In this document: one piece after another, positions 55,053 through 63,868 of the stretch | Layout of the letters: each line of letters opens with the position of its first letter | Numbering within the stretch: position 1 is the first letter of the stretch | Assembly: GCA_024226315.1 (NCBI GenBank) | Contig: JAAELT010000086.1 | Coordinates: 23,111 to 87,110, forward strand | Length of the DNA: 64,000 nt | Origin: a bacterium | GTDB taxonomy: Bacteria; Acidobacteriota; Thermoanaerobaculia; Multivoradales; J023 | Direction: 5' to 3' | The notes under the pieces: generated by a model | What the model was told of the DNA's origin: nothing | The model's input: only the letters and a program-made list of their open reading frames with translations | Database searches by the model: none | Program-made: the position numbers and the translations under genes

Positions 55053-55397
55053 ATGACTTGGCCGAGCGCTTCCGTCCCATCCTGTGGCGGGTCACCCGCC
55101 GCATCGCAAGACTGCCGATCAGAAGATCGGATCGCGCATGTCGCGGCACATGGCGTGTCGCCTGAGGAGGTGGAGCATGACCTGACGGACTTCGAGGACC
55201 AGCTCGAAGAGGTCGCCGAACCGGTGTTTCGATACGGGCAGAAAGGGATCACGGTCCCCTTGGCGCCGGCCGAGATCGAAGCCGCCGAGCGAGTCGCCAG
55301 ATCCGAGGGCAGCGACCTTGCCGGGCTGCTCCACGACTGGATCGTCGAGAAGCTGAACGAAGTCCTTCGCGCCCGGCAGCCAGACACGGCGAAATAG
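55053..55397 (+). CDS. Chimeric toxin/antitoxin small protein
   Basis: 114 residues in frame. The middle reads RIAHVAAHGVSPEEVEHDL, which resembles the N-terminal part of a BrnT-like toxin (HxxRHGVxPEEV). It then runs into LTDFEDQLEEVAEPVF and a ribbon-helix-helix-like PLAPAEIEAAERVARSEG, the pattern of the partner antitoxin (THDLTDFEDxLEE). The likely history is a deletion that joined the toxin's front to the antitoxin's back. The N-terminal 20 residues are not conserved-looking. A cleaner antitoxin start may lie inside; none has a good ribosome-binding site. Confidence 0.5.
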   Translation: MTWPSASVPSCGGSPAASQDCRSEDRIAHVAAHGVSPEEVEHDLTDFEDQLEEVAEPVFRYGQKGITVPLAPAEIEAAERVARSEGSDLAGLLHDWIVEKLNEVLRARQPDTAK

Positions 55398-55423
55398 GCC
55401 GGCCCTGGGTTCGGCAGCACCCC

Positions 55424-56533
55424 CTACACCGCCCCGGCCAGCTCCCGCACGGCGTCTCTGAGCTTCTGGATCTCTTCCTCGAACACCACCGCCGCATCGT
55501 CGGCCGCCGTCGCGCGGGTACCCTCGAGCGTCTCGATTTGACTCGCCAGGTCGTCCTGGAGCTGTTCCAGGTCGGCCTGACGCCTCTGGCTCTCGCGCAT
55601 CTGCCAGAGATCGCGGGAGTGGGCGTTGAGCTCCTGGATGCGGTCGTAGAGCGAGACGCGGAGCTCGTCGTCGGCGTCGAGGGCTTGCAGGCGCAGGTCG
55701 TAGACTTCCCGCTGGTCTTCCCAGAGCAGCTCGTCGAAGACCTCTTCCATCTCCTTGCGGGCGCCGGCGCGAGCCAGGGTGGACAGGCCGCGCCGCATTT
55801 GGTCGACGCTGTCGCCACGGTCCCGGCGCTCTTCCATGGCGATGACGAGGTGAAACCGTTCGACGCTCACCGCGCGTGTCTGGCGGTCGATCTCCAGGTT
55901 TCGGGCCGCGAGGTCTCGCCGGCCGGCGCGGACCTGCCGCTCGATCTCGAGCAAACTCCGTTCGAGGTCGAGCGTGGTGGCGCGCCGTTCGGTGTTGCTC
56001 AGCTCGCGGTATTCCGGATCTTGGAGAATGGTGGCGCGCTCGGCGTTGAGACGGTTGCGCTCCAGGTTCAGCGCTTTGAGACCGCTCTCCAGCTCCAGGC
56101 GCAGCTCGTCCTTTTCCTGCCGCAGCTGGGCCAGCTCGACGTCGAGCTCCTCGAGCCGGCGCCGGTGGCGGGCCTCCCCCGGCCGGCCGGCGGCTTCGAT
56201 GCGGAGCGCGGACTGCTCGGCACGCAGCCTTCGCATCCGGTCCTGCAGGACTTTGCGCCCGAGGATCAGCTCGCCGCGCTCGATCTCGAGCTGATGGATC
56301 TGCTCGACGAGCAGGCGGATCTTCTCTTCCTGGTCCATCTGCTCGGTGGTCAGATCGTCGATCTGGGTCTGGAGCTCGGCGGGCTCCGGTTCGTTTTCGG
56401 CGAGCGCTGGAGGGGTTGCGAAGGCGGTGGCGGCGAGCAAGATCGTGCCGACGGCGCCGATCCGAAGGAGCTGGCCGGCGGAGCAAGTCGTCTCCAGGGA
56501 AGCGATGGAAAGGCCTGTGGTGTGGTGTCTCAT
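55424..56533 (-). CDS. Periplasmic coiled-coil protein
   Basis: 369 residues. A signal peptide (about residues 20-45, ending in PPALA) and then an almost unbroken coiled coil rich in Glu, Arg, Leu and Gln to the end (EEKIRLLVEQIHQLEIERGE, RNRLNAERATILQDPEY). There is no enzymatic motif. The last 32 codons are duplicated at 58268-58371. It could be a structural or envelope-spacing protein. It is convergent with the chimeric toxin/antitoxin gene, 26 bases away. Confidence 0.65.
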   Translation of the reverse strand: MRHHTTGLSIASLETTCSAGQLLRIGAVGTILLAATAFATPPALAENEPEPAELQTQIDDLTTEQMDQEEKIRLLVEQIHQLEIERGELILGRKVLQDRMRRLRAEQSALRIEAAGRPGEARHRRRLEELDVELAQLRQEKDELRLELESGLKALNLERNRLNAERATILQDPEYRELSNTERRATTLDLERSLLEIERQVRAGRRDLAARNLEIDRQTRAVSVERFHLVIAMEERRDRGDSVDQMRRGLSTLARAGARKEMEEVFDELLWEDQREVYDLRLQALDADDELRVSLYDRIQELNAHSRDLWQMRESQRRQADLEQLQDDLASQIETLEGTRATAADDAAVVFEEEIQKLRDAVRELAGAV

Positions 56534-56798
56534 CAGACGAGCCTATCAGGCAGGCGTGAGCAAATCGCCGTCTCGGAGCCTCTCCTGGGAGGTGAGCCCG
56601 AATTGTCCTCGGCCGGCTCGGACCCTCGGGCTGTGTTGTGGTCCGGCAGCGGAACCTACCTGACAGATTACTAAACAAATTTGTGAGCGCCGGATCTTCA
56701 CGCCATTGAGGGCCAGCCAATAATGGCTCGAGGCTCTTTGATCCGGTCGAGAGAACAAAGTGGAAAAACCTGCATGCCCTTGCTGATAGGAGAAAACA

Positions 56799-57422
56799 AT
56801 GCGAGCTCACAAAAGCATGATCATACGTGGGGCCCTCTCTGGGCTCTTGGTAGTGTTATTGAGCGGGTGTCGGCCCGAAATACCCGCTCCCGGCGGCCCT
56901 TCGGGTCCGGTCTCATCAGGCTTTCCGAACCCCGGCTGTGTCGATTTCGACGATTACCCGCACTCGAAATTCGCGGCCCCGGATTACACCGACGGTGGCG
57001 ACATCGAATCTCGGGGCGCCGAAATCGATTTTCACGATTTCATTATGACCCCGTCGCCTCCGCCCGTGTACTACCGCGGAATAGCCGAGTTACGGACAAC
57101 GAAGCTGGCTGGCGGCAGCGGCAATGAGTTCAATTTGAGTAGCATCGCGATCGACTTTCATCTTCAGAGGGAGCTCAACAATCTCAGCTTCAAATACCGC
57201 TACACAGGTGGGCTGACGCTTCTGCAAGTGAATGGTCACAGAAATCTGATCAACGACTCTTTCAGCGCGATGGGACCAGTCGGGGGCGTCACTCTGGCTG
57301 TCTCCAACGTCACCTCGGTCCCCGGCGGAGAGCGCGCGACGCTCACGTTGACCGGCAAGATTTCCGGGCCTGTATATGTCGGCGGGCAGGAATTGTGGGT
57401 GGACGATTTCTGCACGAAGTAG
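56799..57422 (+). CDS. Lipoprotein of unknown function
   Basis: 207 residues. ATG 56799 has AGGAGAAA upstream; the signal peptide ends in a lipobox (LLVVLLSGC, Cys about 24). The mature part has aspartate- and histidine-rich segments (DFDDYPHSKFAAPDYT, AEIDFHDFIM), then beta-rich sequence with IDFHLQRELNNLSFKYRYTG. Two cysteines outside the lipobox could form a disulfide. GC content is below its neighbours. I recognise no family. Confidence 0.55.
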   Translation: MRAHKSMIIRGALSGLLVVLLSGCRPEIPAPGGPSGPVSSGFPNPGCVDFDDYPHSKFAAPDYTDGGDIESRGAEIDFHDFIMTPSPPPVYYRGIAELRTTKLAGGSGNEFNLSSIAIDFHLQRELNNLSFKYRYTGGLTLLQVNGHRNLINDSFSAMGPVGGVTLAVSNVTSVPGGERATLTLTGKISGPVYVGGQELWVDDFCTK

Positions 57423-57733
57423 GCGAATCGGGGCGTCCCGGTCCCTCTTCGGGCACCTGGATCATCGGGTTTCACGATCACGATCGCGGTGGGGCCGGCG
57501 GGGCACTCCCGGTCCCGCCGCTCCTCACCGAGGCGGCTCATCAGTGAGGTTCTGGAACGTGGCAGAGTCCTCTACGGATGAGCTCGAGCACGAGCTTGTC
57601 GGGCCCCGGGGGTGAGGCGCCCGCCGTCTCGTCTTCGGCCTAGCCCACCGCGCTAGGCCGGGCTCGATCTGTTCTTCGAGCACCGCACGGTATACTGCGA
57701 TCTGACCGCGTCGACCGGCAGGATACTGATCCC
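57423..57733. other. Intergenic region without a recognisable gene
   Basis: Several short frames cross this 311-base stretch but none resembles a protein family. Near its end, GGTATACTGCGATCTGACC (57689-57707) could hold a -10 box (TATACT) for the PIN remnant and its antitoxin, with no matching -35. A short inverted repeat, AGCCCACCGCGCTAGGCCGGGCT, surrounds 57642-57664. Confidence 0.35.
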
Positions 57734-58007
57734 GTGAAGCCCAAGGTGTACATCGAGACCTCGATTGCCAGCTACGTCACGGCTGAACCGAGCCGCGACC
57801 TCGTGACAGCAACGCGGCAGCAGATCACCCATGACTGGTGGAGCAAGCGCCGCTGTCGCAGTAGACGGTGGAGTGGACTACCTGTTGACCTGGAACTTCA
57901 AACACCTGGCCAACGCGATCATCCGCCGAAAAATCGAGAAGGCCTGCCGCTTGGCAGGCTACGAACCTTGTGCCATCTGCACCCCCGAGGAGCTGCTGGA
58001 GGAATAG
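57734..58007 (+). pseudogene. PIN-domain toxin with internal deletion
   Basis: The frame starts KVYIETSIASYVTAEPSRDL, the usual N-terminus of this PIN family, with the first catalytic Asp position taken by Glu as is common. After THDWWSKR (about 57840) the sequence jumps. Another frame gives AAVAVDGGVDYLLTWNFKHL and a normal ending, CTPEELLEE, stopping at 58005-58007. About 85 central codons, with the other catalytic acids, are missing, and the join shifts the frame. The antitoxin gene follows by three bases. Confidence 0.7.
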
Positions 58008-58010
58008 AGC

Positions 58011-58205
58011 ATGGACCACGACGAGATCATCCAGGAGGTCCGGTCGAACCGGGAAGCTTATGCGGAGCAGTTCGGTTACGACATCCGGGCCTTGTACCGA
58101 GACGCCAAGGAGCGCGAGGGGGCAAGTGGCAGGACGGTCGTTTCTCTGGAGCCCCACCGGATCGAACCGGCAAGGGGTGATCAAGCAACCCGCCAGGTCC
58201 CCTGA
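58011..58205 (+). CDS. Antitoxin of the broken PIN pair
   Basis: 64 residues. The sequence MDHDEIIQEVRSNREAYAEQ, FGYDIRALYRDAKEREG and GRTVVSLEPHRIEP matches the small proteins that accompany this PIN subfamily (usually DPIVEEVRxxREEYAxRFNYDxxAIFxDxKE). It follows the PIN stop at three bases. With its toxin destroyed it may be a relic, or it may guard against toxins on incoming elements. Confidence 0.6.
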   Translation: MDHDEIIQEVRSNREAYAEQFGYDIRALYRDAKEREGASGRTVVSLEPHRIEPARGDQATRQVP

Positions 58206-58267
58206 ACGGGTTCGACCCGCTATGCTTCGACGGTCGTGGCCCGAGGCCCCGGGTCAGTAGACCCCTT

Positions 58268-58371
58268 CTACACAGCCCCCGCCAGCTCCCGCACGGCGTC
58301 TCTGAGCTTCTGGATCTCCTCCTCGAACACCACCGCCGTCTCGTCTTCGTTCGCCGTCGCGCGGGTACCGA
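58268..58371 (-). pseudogene. Duplicated 3' end of the coiled-coil gene
   Basis: The minus strand encodes GTRATANEDETAVVFEEE and then IQKLRDAVRELAGAV with a TAG at 58268. The intact gene at 55424 ends GTRATAADDAAVVFEEE and then the same 15 residues. DNA identity over about 100 bases is about 90 percent. Nothing of the upstream coiled coil remains. Confidence 0.75.
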
Positions 58372-58402
58372 GCGGGTGCCAAGTACCTCGGTTATGGCTG
58401 GA

Positions 58403-58645
58403 TCAAGGAAGGCTGGAGACTCGAGAACGGTAGGTCTCGAAGTTGGCCTTCTCCCATAGCTGGCGCTGTCTGTCCGCATCCTCGATCGAGCGGTGCTTGT
58501 GGACTCCTGGAGGAAATGTCGGGCGCAGGAGGCGGTGCGCGAGCTCCCAGGTGCTGCGCATGGCCCGAAAGAGCTGTGGATCGCCGGACTGGCGCCAGGT
58601 GTTTCCTTCCATCTCTTCGACGCTGCGATATTTCCGCACCGGCAT
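58403..58645 (-). CDS. Small partner of a nucleotidyltransferase
   Basis: 80 residues: MPVRKYRSVEEMEGNTWRQ, then RAMRSTWELAHRLLRP and PPGVHKHRSIEDADRQ. Proteins with a VRKxRSVEEM start and an HRSIE motif are commonly encoded next to a DUF6036-like nucleotidyltransferase, so they are probably its toxin-antitoxin partner. It starts three bases after the transferase stop. Which of the two is the toxin is not clear. Confidence 0.6.
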   Translation of the reverse strand: MPVRKYRSVEEMEGNTWRQSGDPQLFRAMRSTWELAHRLLRPTFPPGVHKHRSIEDADRQRQLWEKANFETYRSRVSSLP

Positions 58646-58648
58646 TGA

Positions 58649-59116
58649 TCACTCTCCGAAGCCGAAACGTTGCCGCAGGCGCTCGGCGTCGCCCCAGTCC
58701 CCGGGACGTACGGTGCCCTTCTTCATCTCGTAGAGAGTCTGCGGTGTCACCACGGTGACCTCCAGACCATCGAAGTCGAGACGCTGAGATTTCAGACCGT
58801 CGAACGAGTAGGCCTCGCCCAGCCGCGTCAGGATGTCGATGTGAAAGCTGCCGTCAGGTGGAACGTATTGCACTGCGGGGTAGTCGCCCAATAGATCGTC
58901 GGCCTGGATCTCGTCGATGTGCGGATCGTCGAAGACAGACCGCAAGGCTGTTTGCAGTCGGTCGATGTTGTCTCGTTCAGGTTCTACGAAGATGTCGAGA
59001 TCTTCGGTTGCACGAGCCAAGCCGTGGAGGTTGAGGGCCACGCCACCGAAGATCGTGTAGCGGACACCCTCTTGTTCCAAAGCAGCGAGCACTTGTCTGG
59101 TCGAGTCGTAATCCAC
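58649..59116 (-). CDS. Nucleotidyltransferase, AbiEii/DUF6036-like
   Basis: 155 residues. The nucleotidyltransferase signature is YTIFGGVALNLHGLARATED then LDIFVE: a GG followed by the DLD acidic pair. A third acidic residue is in FHIDILTRLGEA. The C-terminal TPQTLYEMKKGTVRPGDW is typical. Such enzymes transfer a nucleotide to a tRNA or protein and occur in AbiE-like or related toxin-antitoxin pairs. It overlaps nothing; the 80-aa gene follows. Confidence 0.75.
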   Translation of the reverse strand: MDYDSTRQVLAALEQEGVRYTIFGGVALNLHGLARATEDLDIFVEPERDNIDRLQTALRSVFDDPHIDEIQADDLLGDYPAVQYVPPDGSFHIDILTRLGEAYSFDGLKSQRLDFDGLEVTVVTPQTLYEMKKGTVRPGDWGDAERLRQRFGFGE

Positions 59117-59211
59117 CTCGAGATCCTCGCCGGAGTATACCTCGGCCGCCAGGCCAAGCGTCTGCTATCGTTTCCGGCGACCTCCGAACAGCCGTCTCTG
59201 GGACCCGCGCC

Positions 59212-60903
59212 ATGAAAACAACGATCGCACTTCTCGTCGCCGTCATGCTCTCCGCCTGTGGTGCCGAGGACGGCACGTTCCGGGACGCGGTCGGGCCAGA
59301 CGCCGAACCGGCGACGGACACGCTCTACGTAAACGGCGCGATCTGGACGGGCGTGGAGGGCGCGCCGGACGCCGCCGTGATGGCCGTCGAGAACGGCGTC
59401 GTCACCTACGTCGGCAACGGAGAGGCCGCGCCCGTCTCCGCGAAAGAGACGGTCGATCTCGAAGGCCGGTTCGTCATGCCGGGTTTCATCGACAACCACG
59501 TGCACTTCCTCGAAGGCGGCGCGGGGCTGGCGAGCGTCGACCTGCGCGACGCGGCGACGCCGGAGGAGCTCTCGAAGCGCATCGTCGACTACGCGGCGAC
59601 TCTGCCCACCGGCCGGTGGGTGCTGAACGGTAACTGGGATCATGAAGCGTGGGGCGGCGAGTTGCCGCGCAAGGAGTGGATCGACCAGGGGACCGGCGAC
59701 ACGCCGGTCTTCGTCATGCGTCTCGACGGGCACATGGCGCTGGCGAGCTCGGCGGCGCTCGAGCTCGCCGGCATCACGGCGGCGACGCCGGCCCCCGAGG
59801 GCGGCGAGATCGTGCGCGACGAGAACGGGGAGCCGACCGGCGTGCTGAAAGACAACGCCATGAATGCCGTCTTCGAGGTCATCCCCAAGCCGTCGGAGGA
59901 CGAGCTTCTGGCCGCGTTCGAGCTGGCGCAGTCTCACGCTCTCAGCCTCGGCCTGACGCAGGTCCACGCCGTCACGGCGAATGCGAACGACACCACCATG
60001 CTCGACGCGTTCAGACTCGTCCATGAGCGTGGCGCCATGAAGATCAGGGTCTACGCGCTCACTCCGATCGAGCACTGGCAGAGCGCCAGGGACCTCGTCG
60101 CGAAAGACGGCAGGGGCAACGACACGCTGCGCTGGGGCGGCCTGAAGGGTTTCGTCGACGGCTCACTCGGCTCGACGACGGCCTGGTTCCACGAGCCCTA
60201 CGCGGACAGCCCGGAAACCAGGGGCTTCCCGCTGACCGATCCGGCGGCGCTCGGAACGTTGATTACGGGCGCGGACGCGGCGGGGCTCGAGCTCGCTGTC
60301 CACGCGATCGGAGACCAGGCGATCGACGTGCTCATCGACCACATGCGAGCGGCGGCGGGCGCCGAGATCGCCGGCCGGCGCTACCGCATCGAGCACTTCC
60401 AACATCCGTCCCGTGCCGCCATCGAGGCCGCGGCTGCCAGCGGCATCATCGCCTCGATGCAGCCGTATCACGCGATCGACGACGGGCGGTGGGCGGAGAA
60501 GCGCATCGGTCCGGAGCGCATCAAGACGACCTATCCTTTCCGGTCCATCCTCGACGCGGGCGGCATCCTGACCTTCGGCTCCGACTGGCCGGTGGCGCCG
60601 CTGTCGCCTCTCGAAGGGGTCTACGCCGCCGTCACCCGCCGCACCACCGACGGCGCCAACCCCGGCGGCTGGCAGCCACAGGAGAAGATCACCGTCGAGG
60701 AGGCGCTCACCGCCTACACCGCGACCAACGCCTATGGCGGTTTCGAGGAAGACGAGTCCGGGACGCTCGAGGCGGGCAAACGCGCCGACTTCGTCGTGCT
60801 GTCCGAGGATCCCCGGTCGGTCGATCCCGTCGCGATCCGGGATATCGAGGTGCTGGCGACGGTGATCGGCGGCGAGACGGTTTTCAGGGCCGAAGAAGAA
60901 TAG
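59212..60903 (+). CDS. Lipoprotein amidohydrolase, YtcJ-like
   Basis: 563 residues. Lipobox VAVMLSACG (Cys about 16). The amidohydrolase barrel has the metal motif FIDNHVHFLEGG, GFVDGSLGSTTAWF, the His in AVHAIGDQAID, RIEHFQHPS and the Asp in FGSDWPVAPLSP; it closes with ADFVVLSEDP. These are the landmarks of the YtcJ-like branch (amidohydrolase_3), which acts on N-acyl or formyl compounds. The presence of a lipid anchor suggests scavenging at the envelope. It lies 80 bases before the formate dehydrogenase gene; a formate-releasing role would be attractive but is unproven. Confidence 0.85.
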   Translation: MKTTIALLVAVMLSACGAEDGTFRDAVGPDAEPATDTLYVNGAIWTGVEGAPDAAVMAVENGVVTYVGNGEAAPVSAKETVDLEGRFVMPGFIDNHVHFLEGGAGLASVDLRDAATPEELSKRIVDYAATLPTGRWVLNGNWDHEAWGGELPRKEWIDQGTGDTPVFVMRLDGHMALASSAALELAGITAATPAPEGGEIVRDENGEPTGVLKDNAMNAVFEVIPKPSEDELLAAFELAQSHALSLGLTQVHAVTANANDTTMLDAFRLVHERGAMKIRVYALTPIEHWQSARDLVAKDGRGNDTLRWGGLKGFVDGSLGSTTAWFHEPYADSPETRGFPLTDPAALGTLITGADAAGLELAVHAIGDQAIDVLIDHMRAAAGAEIAGRRYRIEHFQHPSRAAIEAAAASGIIASMQPYHAIDDGRWAEKRIGPERIKTTYPFRSILDAGGILTFGSDWPVAPLSPLEGVYAAVTRRTTDGANPGGWQPQEKITVEEALTAYTATNAYGGFEEDESGTLEAGKRADFVVLSEDPRSVDPVAIRDIEVLATVIGGETVFRAEEE

Positions 60904-60985
60904 GCGGTTTCGGCGCCGGCAGACGCTGTCGAACCCGCCTGCTAGGATTCGGTGTCTTGCACGTGACCCGGAAGGACGTGACGCG

Positions 60986-63751
60986 ATGAGCACCAATGGC
61001 AAGTTCGTGGTGATCGACGGCAACGAGCTGTCTTTCGAGGACGGCGAGACCCTGCTCGAGGTGGCGGCGCGGGCCGGGATCGAGATCCCGACGCTGTGCT
61101 ACGACCCGCGACTCAGCCCGGCCGGGGCCTGCCGAATGTGCCTGGTGGAGGTCGAGGGATCGCGATTGATGCAGCCCGCTTGCTCGCTTGAGGCGGCGCC
61201 GGGCACGGTGGCGCGGACCAACACGCCCAAGGTCGACCGCAACCGCCGGTTCCTGCTGTCGCTGCATCTCGCCGATACGATCCAGGACCGGGAGACGGCG
61301 GAGGACAACAACCCGTCGCGGCTGCACGACCTGGCCGAGCAGTACGGCACCGCGGGTGCGTGGCGGCCGGTGGATCGCAGGCGCCAGGGACGACCGAGCG
61401 ACACCAATCCCTTTATCGAGTTCCGCCCCGACCGCTGCATCGCCTGCTCGCTGTGCACCCGCTACTGCGACCAGGTGGAGGCGGTGAGCGCCATCACCCT
61501 GGCCGGGCGCGGCGCCGACACCACCATCTCCACCGCTGACGGCATCGCCCTGACCGATTCCACCTGCGAGCTGTGCGGCGGCTGCGTCGACGTCTGCCCG
61601 ACCGGCGCGATGACCGAGAAGCCGGCGCTGGCCTGGGGCAAGGCGGAGCGTGAGCTCGAGAAGGTGCGCACCACCTGCAACTTCTGTGGCGTTGGCTGCC
61701 AGCTAGACCTCAACGTCGACCGCGAGGCCAATCGCGTCGTCAAGGTCACCAGTCCGCCGCCGGGCACGACGGTCAACGACGGCAACCTGTGCGTCAAGGG
61801 CCGCTTCGCCAACGACTTCATCCACCATGACGAGCGCCTGAAGGTGCCGTTGGTGCGCGATGAGGAGGGGAACTTCCGCGAGGCGACCTGGGACGAGGCG
61901 CTCGACCGCGCGGTGGCCGGATTACAGGGTGTCGCCGAGCGCCACGGCGACGACGCGCTGGCCTTCGTCAGCTCCAGCCGCTGCACCGGGGAGGAGAACT
62001 ACCTGGTGCAGAAGATGGCGCGGGCGGCGTTCAGGACACACAACGTCCATCAATGCGCCGCGACGTGACACGCTCCCACGGTCGCCGGTCTGGTGACCAC
62101 CTTCGGAGCGGGCGCGATGACCAACTCGATCCCCGAGATCAGAGACGCGGACTTCCTGTTCGTCACCGGCTCGAACACTACCGAGGCGCACCCGATCATC
62201 GCCATGGAGATGAAGCGGGCGGTGGCCCGGGGCGCCAGGCTGGCGGTCGCTGATCCGCGCGCCATCTGGCTCACCGAGATCGCCGACTGGCACCTGCAGC
62301 TGGCGCCGGGCACCGACGTCTGGCTGCTCAATGCCATCGCCCACGTGATCGTCAGCGAGGGGCTGGAAAACCGCGAGTGGATCGAGGCCAACACCGAGCA
62401 GTTCGAGTCGGTGCGCGACACCGTGCTGCGCTATCCGCCCGAGGAGGCGGAGCAGGTCACCGGCGTGCCCGCGCGGATGATCCGCGAGGTGGCGCGGGCC
62501 TACGCCACCACCAAGAAGGCCGGCGTCTACTACACGCTGGGGATCACCGAGCACACCACCGGCACGGACAACGTCTACGCGCTCTCCAACCTGGTGCTGA
62601 TGACCGGCCACCTGGGCGTGCGCTCGGCGGGCCTGAACCCGCTGCGCGGCCAGAACAACGTGCAGGGAGCCAACGACGCTGGCGCCGCGCCGGTCTTCTA
62701 CCCCGGCTACCAGCGCGCCGAAGATCCGGCCGTACGCGAGAAGTTCGGCCGCGCCTGGGGCGTGGAGCAGTCGTCCAGCAAGGGTCTCAATCTCAACGAG
62801 ATGATGAAGACCATCGGTGAGGCGGTGCGTGGCATGTTTCTGATGGGCGAGGACATCATGATGTCGGAGCCCGACGTCGGCAAGCTGGAGAAGGCGCTCA
62901 ACTCGATCGAGTTCCTGGTGGTGCAGGACATCTTCCTGAACGAGAGCTGCCGCTACGCCGACGTCATCCTGCCGGCGACCTGCTTCGCGGAGAAGGACGG
63001 GGTGTTCACCAACTCCGACCGGCGGGTGCAGCGGGTGCGCAAGGCGATCGAGCCGCCGGGCGAGGCGCGGGCGGACTGGCAGATCCTGGTCGAGCTGATG
63101 AAACGCGCCGGCCTGGAGCAGCCGGACTACGCCGGGCCGCACGAGGTCTACGCCGAGCTGGCTTCGCTGGCGGACAAGTTCGCCGGCATCTCGCACGGGC
63201 GGATCGACCGCGAGGGCGGCCTGCAGTGGCCGGTGCCGACCGTCGACTCACCGTCGACCGAGTATCTGCACAAAGGGGGCGTGCTGCGCGGTAAGGGTCT
63301 CTTCCAGGAGGTGGAGTACCGGCCGCCGGCGGAGGAGGCCGATCCCGAGTTCCCGCTGGTGCTCTCCACAGGGCGCACCCTGTACCACTATAACGCCGCC
63401 ACCCAGACCCGGCGCTCGGACGGGCTGACCAGCAAGCAGCCGGAGGGTTTCGTGGAGGTGCACCGCTGGAACGCCCGCAAGCTGGGCATCGAGGACGGCC
63501 AGCTGGTGGACGTGGTGAGCCGGCGCGGCCGGGTGCGCTGCCGGGCCCTGGTCAGCAAGCAGGTGCGGCGCAACTCCATCTGGATGCCGTTGCACTTCCC
63601 CGACGCGCGCGCCAACTACCTGACCAACGACGCCGGCGACGCGGTGACCGGCACCGCGGAATACAAGGTGTGCGCGGCGCGCATCGAGCCGGTGGTCGAG
63701 AGCGAGGCGAAGAAAGTCTTCCCCGGCTCCTACGCCGCCGTCGGGATTTAG
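60986..63751 (+). CDS. fdhA: Formate dehydrogenase catalytic subunit, selenoprotein
   Basis: 921 residues when the in-frame TGA at 62066-62068 is read as selenocysteine 361. The two open halves share one frame. The local sequence is HQCAAT-U-HAPTVAGL, matching the active-site Sec-His of E. coli FdhF; a hairpin follows. Domains: plant-type [2Fe-2S] (PTLCYDPRLSPAGACRMCLV), a NuoG-like section, two [4Fe-4S] sites (CIACSLCTRYC, CELCGGCVDVC), another at CNFCGVGC, then the Mo/W-bisPGD barrel and a C-terminal molybdopterin-binding part. The enzyme oxidises formate to CO2, passing electrons to the NuoEF subunit. A conventional gene finder would call this a broken gene. Confidence 0.9.
62069..62098 (+). 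promoter_or_regulatory. Bacterial SECIS element
   Basis: Directly after the TGA, GGTCGCC (62080-62086) pairs with GGTGACC (62092-62098) through seven pairs, one a G-U, and encloses a GGTCT loop (62087-62091). Eighteen bases separate TGA and loop, the same as in E. coli fdhF, whose apical loop also reads GGUCU and binds SelB. This directs selenocysteine insertion. Confidence 0.85.
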
Positions 63752-63765
63752 CGAGCTTTGCTCGC

Positions 63766-63868
63766 GAACCCTGAAAGGGTTCTATCCAACAGCCCAGGGT
63801 CAGCTGGCGCGAAGCGCCGCGCAACCCTGGGTTGGGAATGCGGTTGATTCTCAACCCTGAAAGGGTTG
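63766..63868. repeat. Nested hairpin repeat element
   Basis: AACCCTGAAAGGGTT occurs at 63767-63781 and 63853-63867, each a 7-bp stem with a GAA loop. Between them CCCAGGGT (63793-63800) pairs with ACCCTGGG (63824-63831), with GGCGC-GAA-GCGCC (63806-63818) nested inside. A further small hairpin, GCGAGC-TTT-GCTCGC at 63751-63765, overlaps the fdhA stop. This pattern resembles a recurrent short dispersed element of some GC-rich and planctomycete/acidobacterial genomes, and may also end fdhA transcription. Confidence 0.6.

Noticed and set aside
60986..62065. NuoG subunit of complex I
   Set aside because: The N-terminal iron-sulfur domains are NuoG-like, but the Sec-His motif and the complete bis-PGD barrel are those of a formate dehydrogenase, and no other complex I genes are present.
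62066..62092. Stop codon splitting the formate dehydrogenase gene into two genes or a pseudogene
   Set aside because: Both parts are in one frame, the codon is TGA at the known Sec position, and a SECIS hairpin with the fdhF-type loop and spacing follows.
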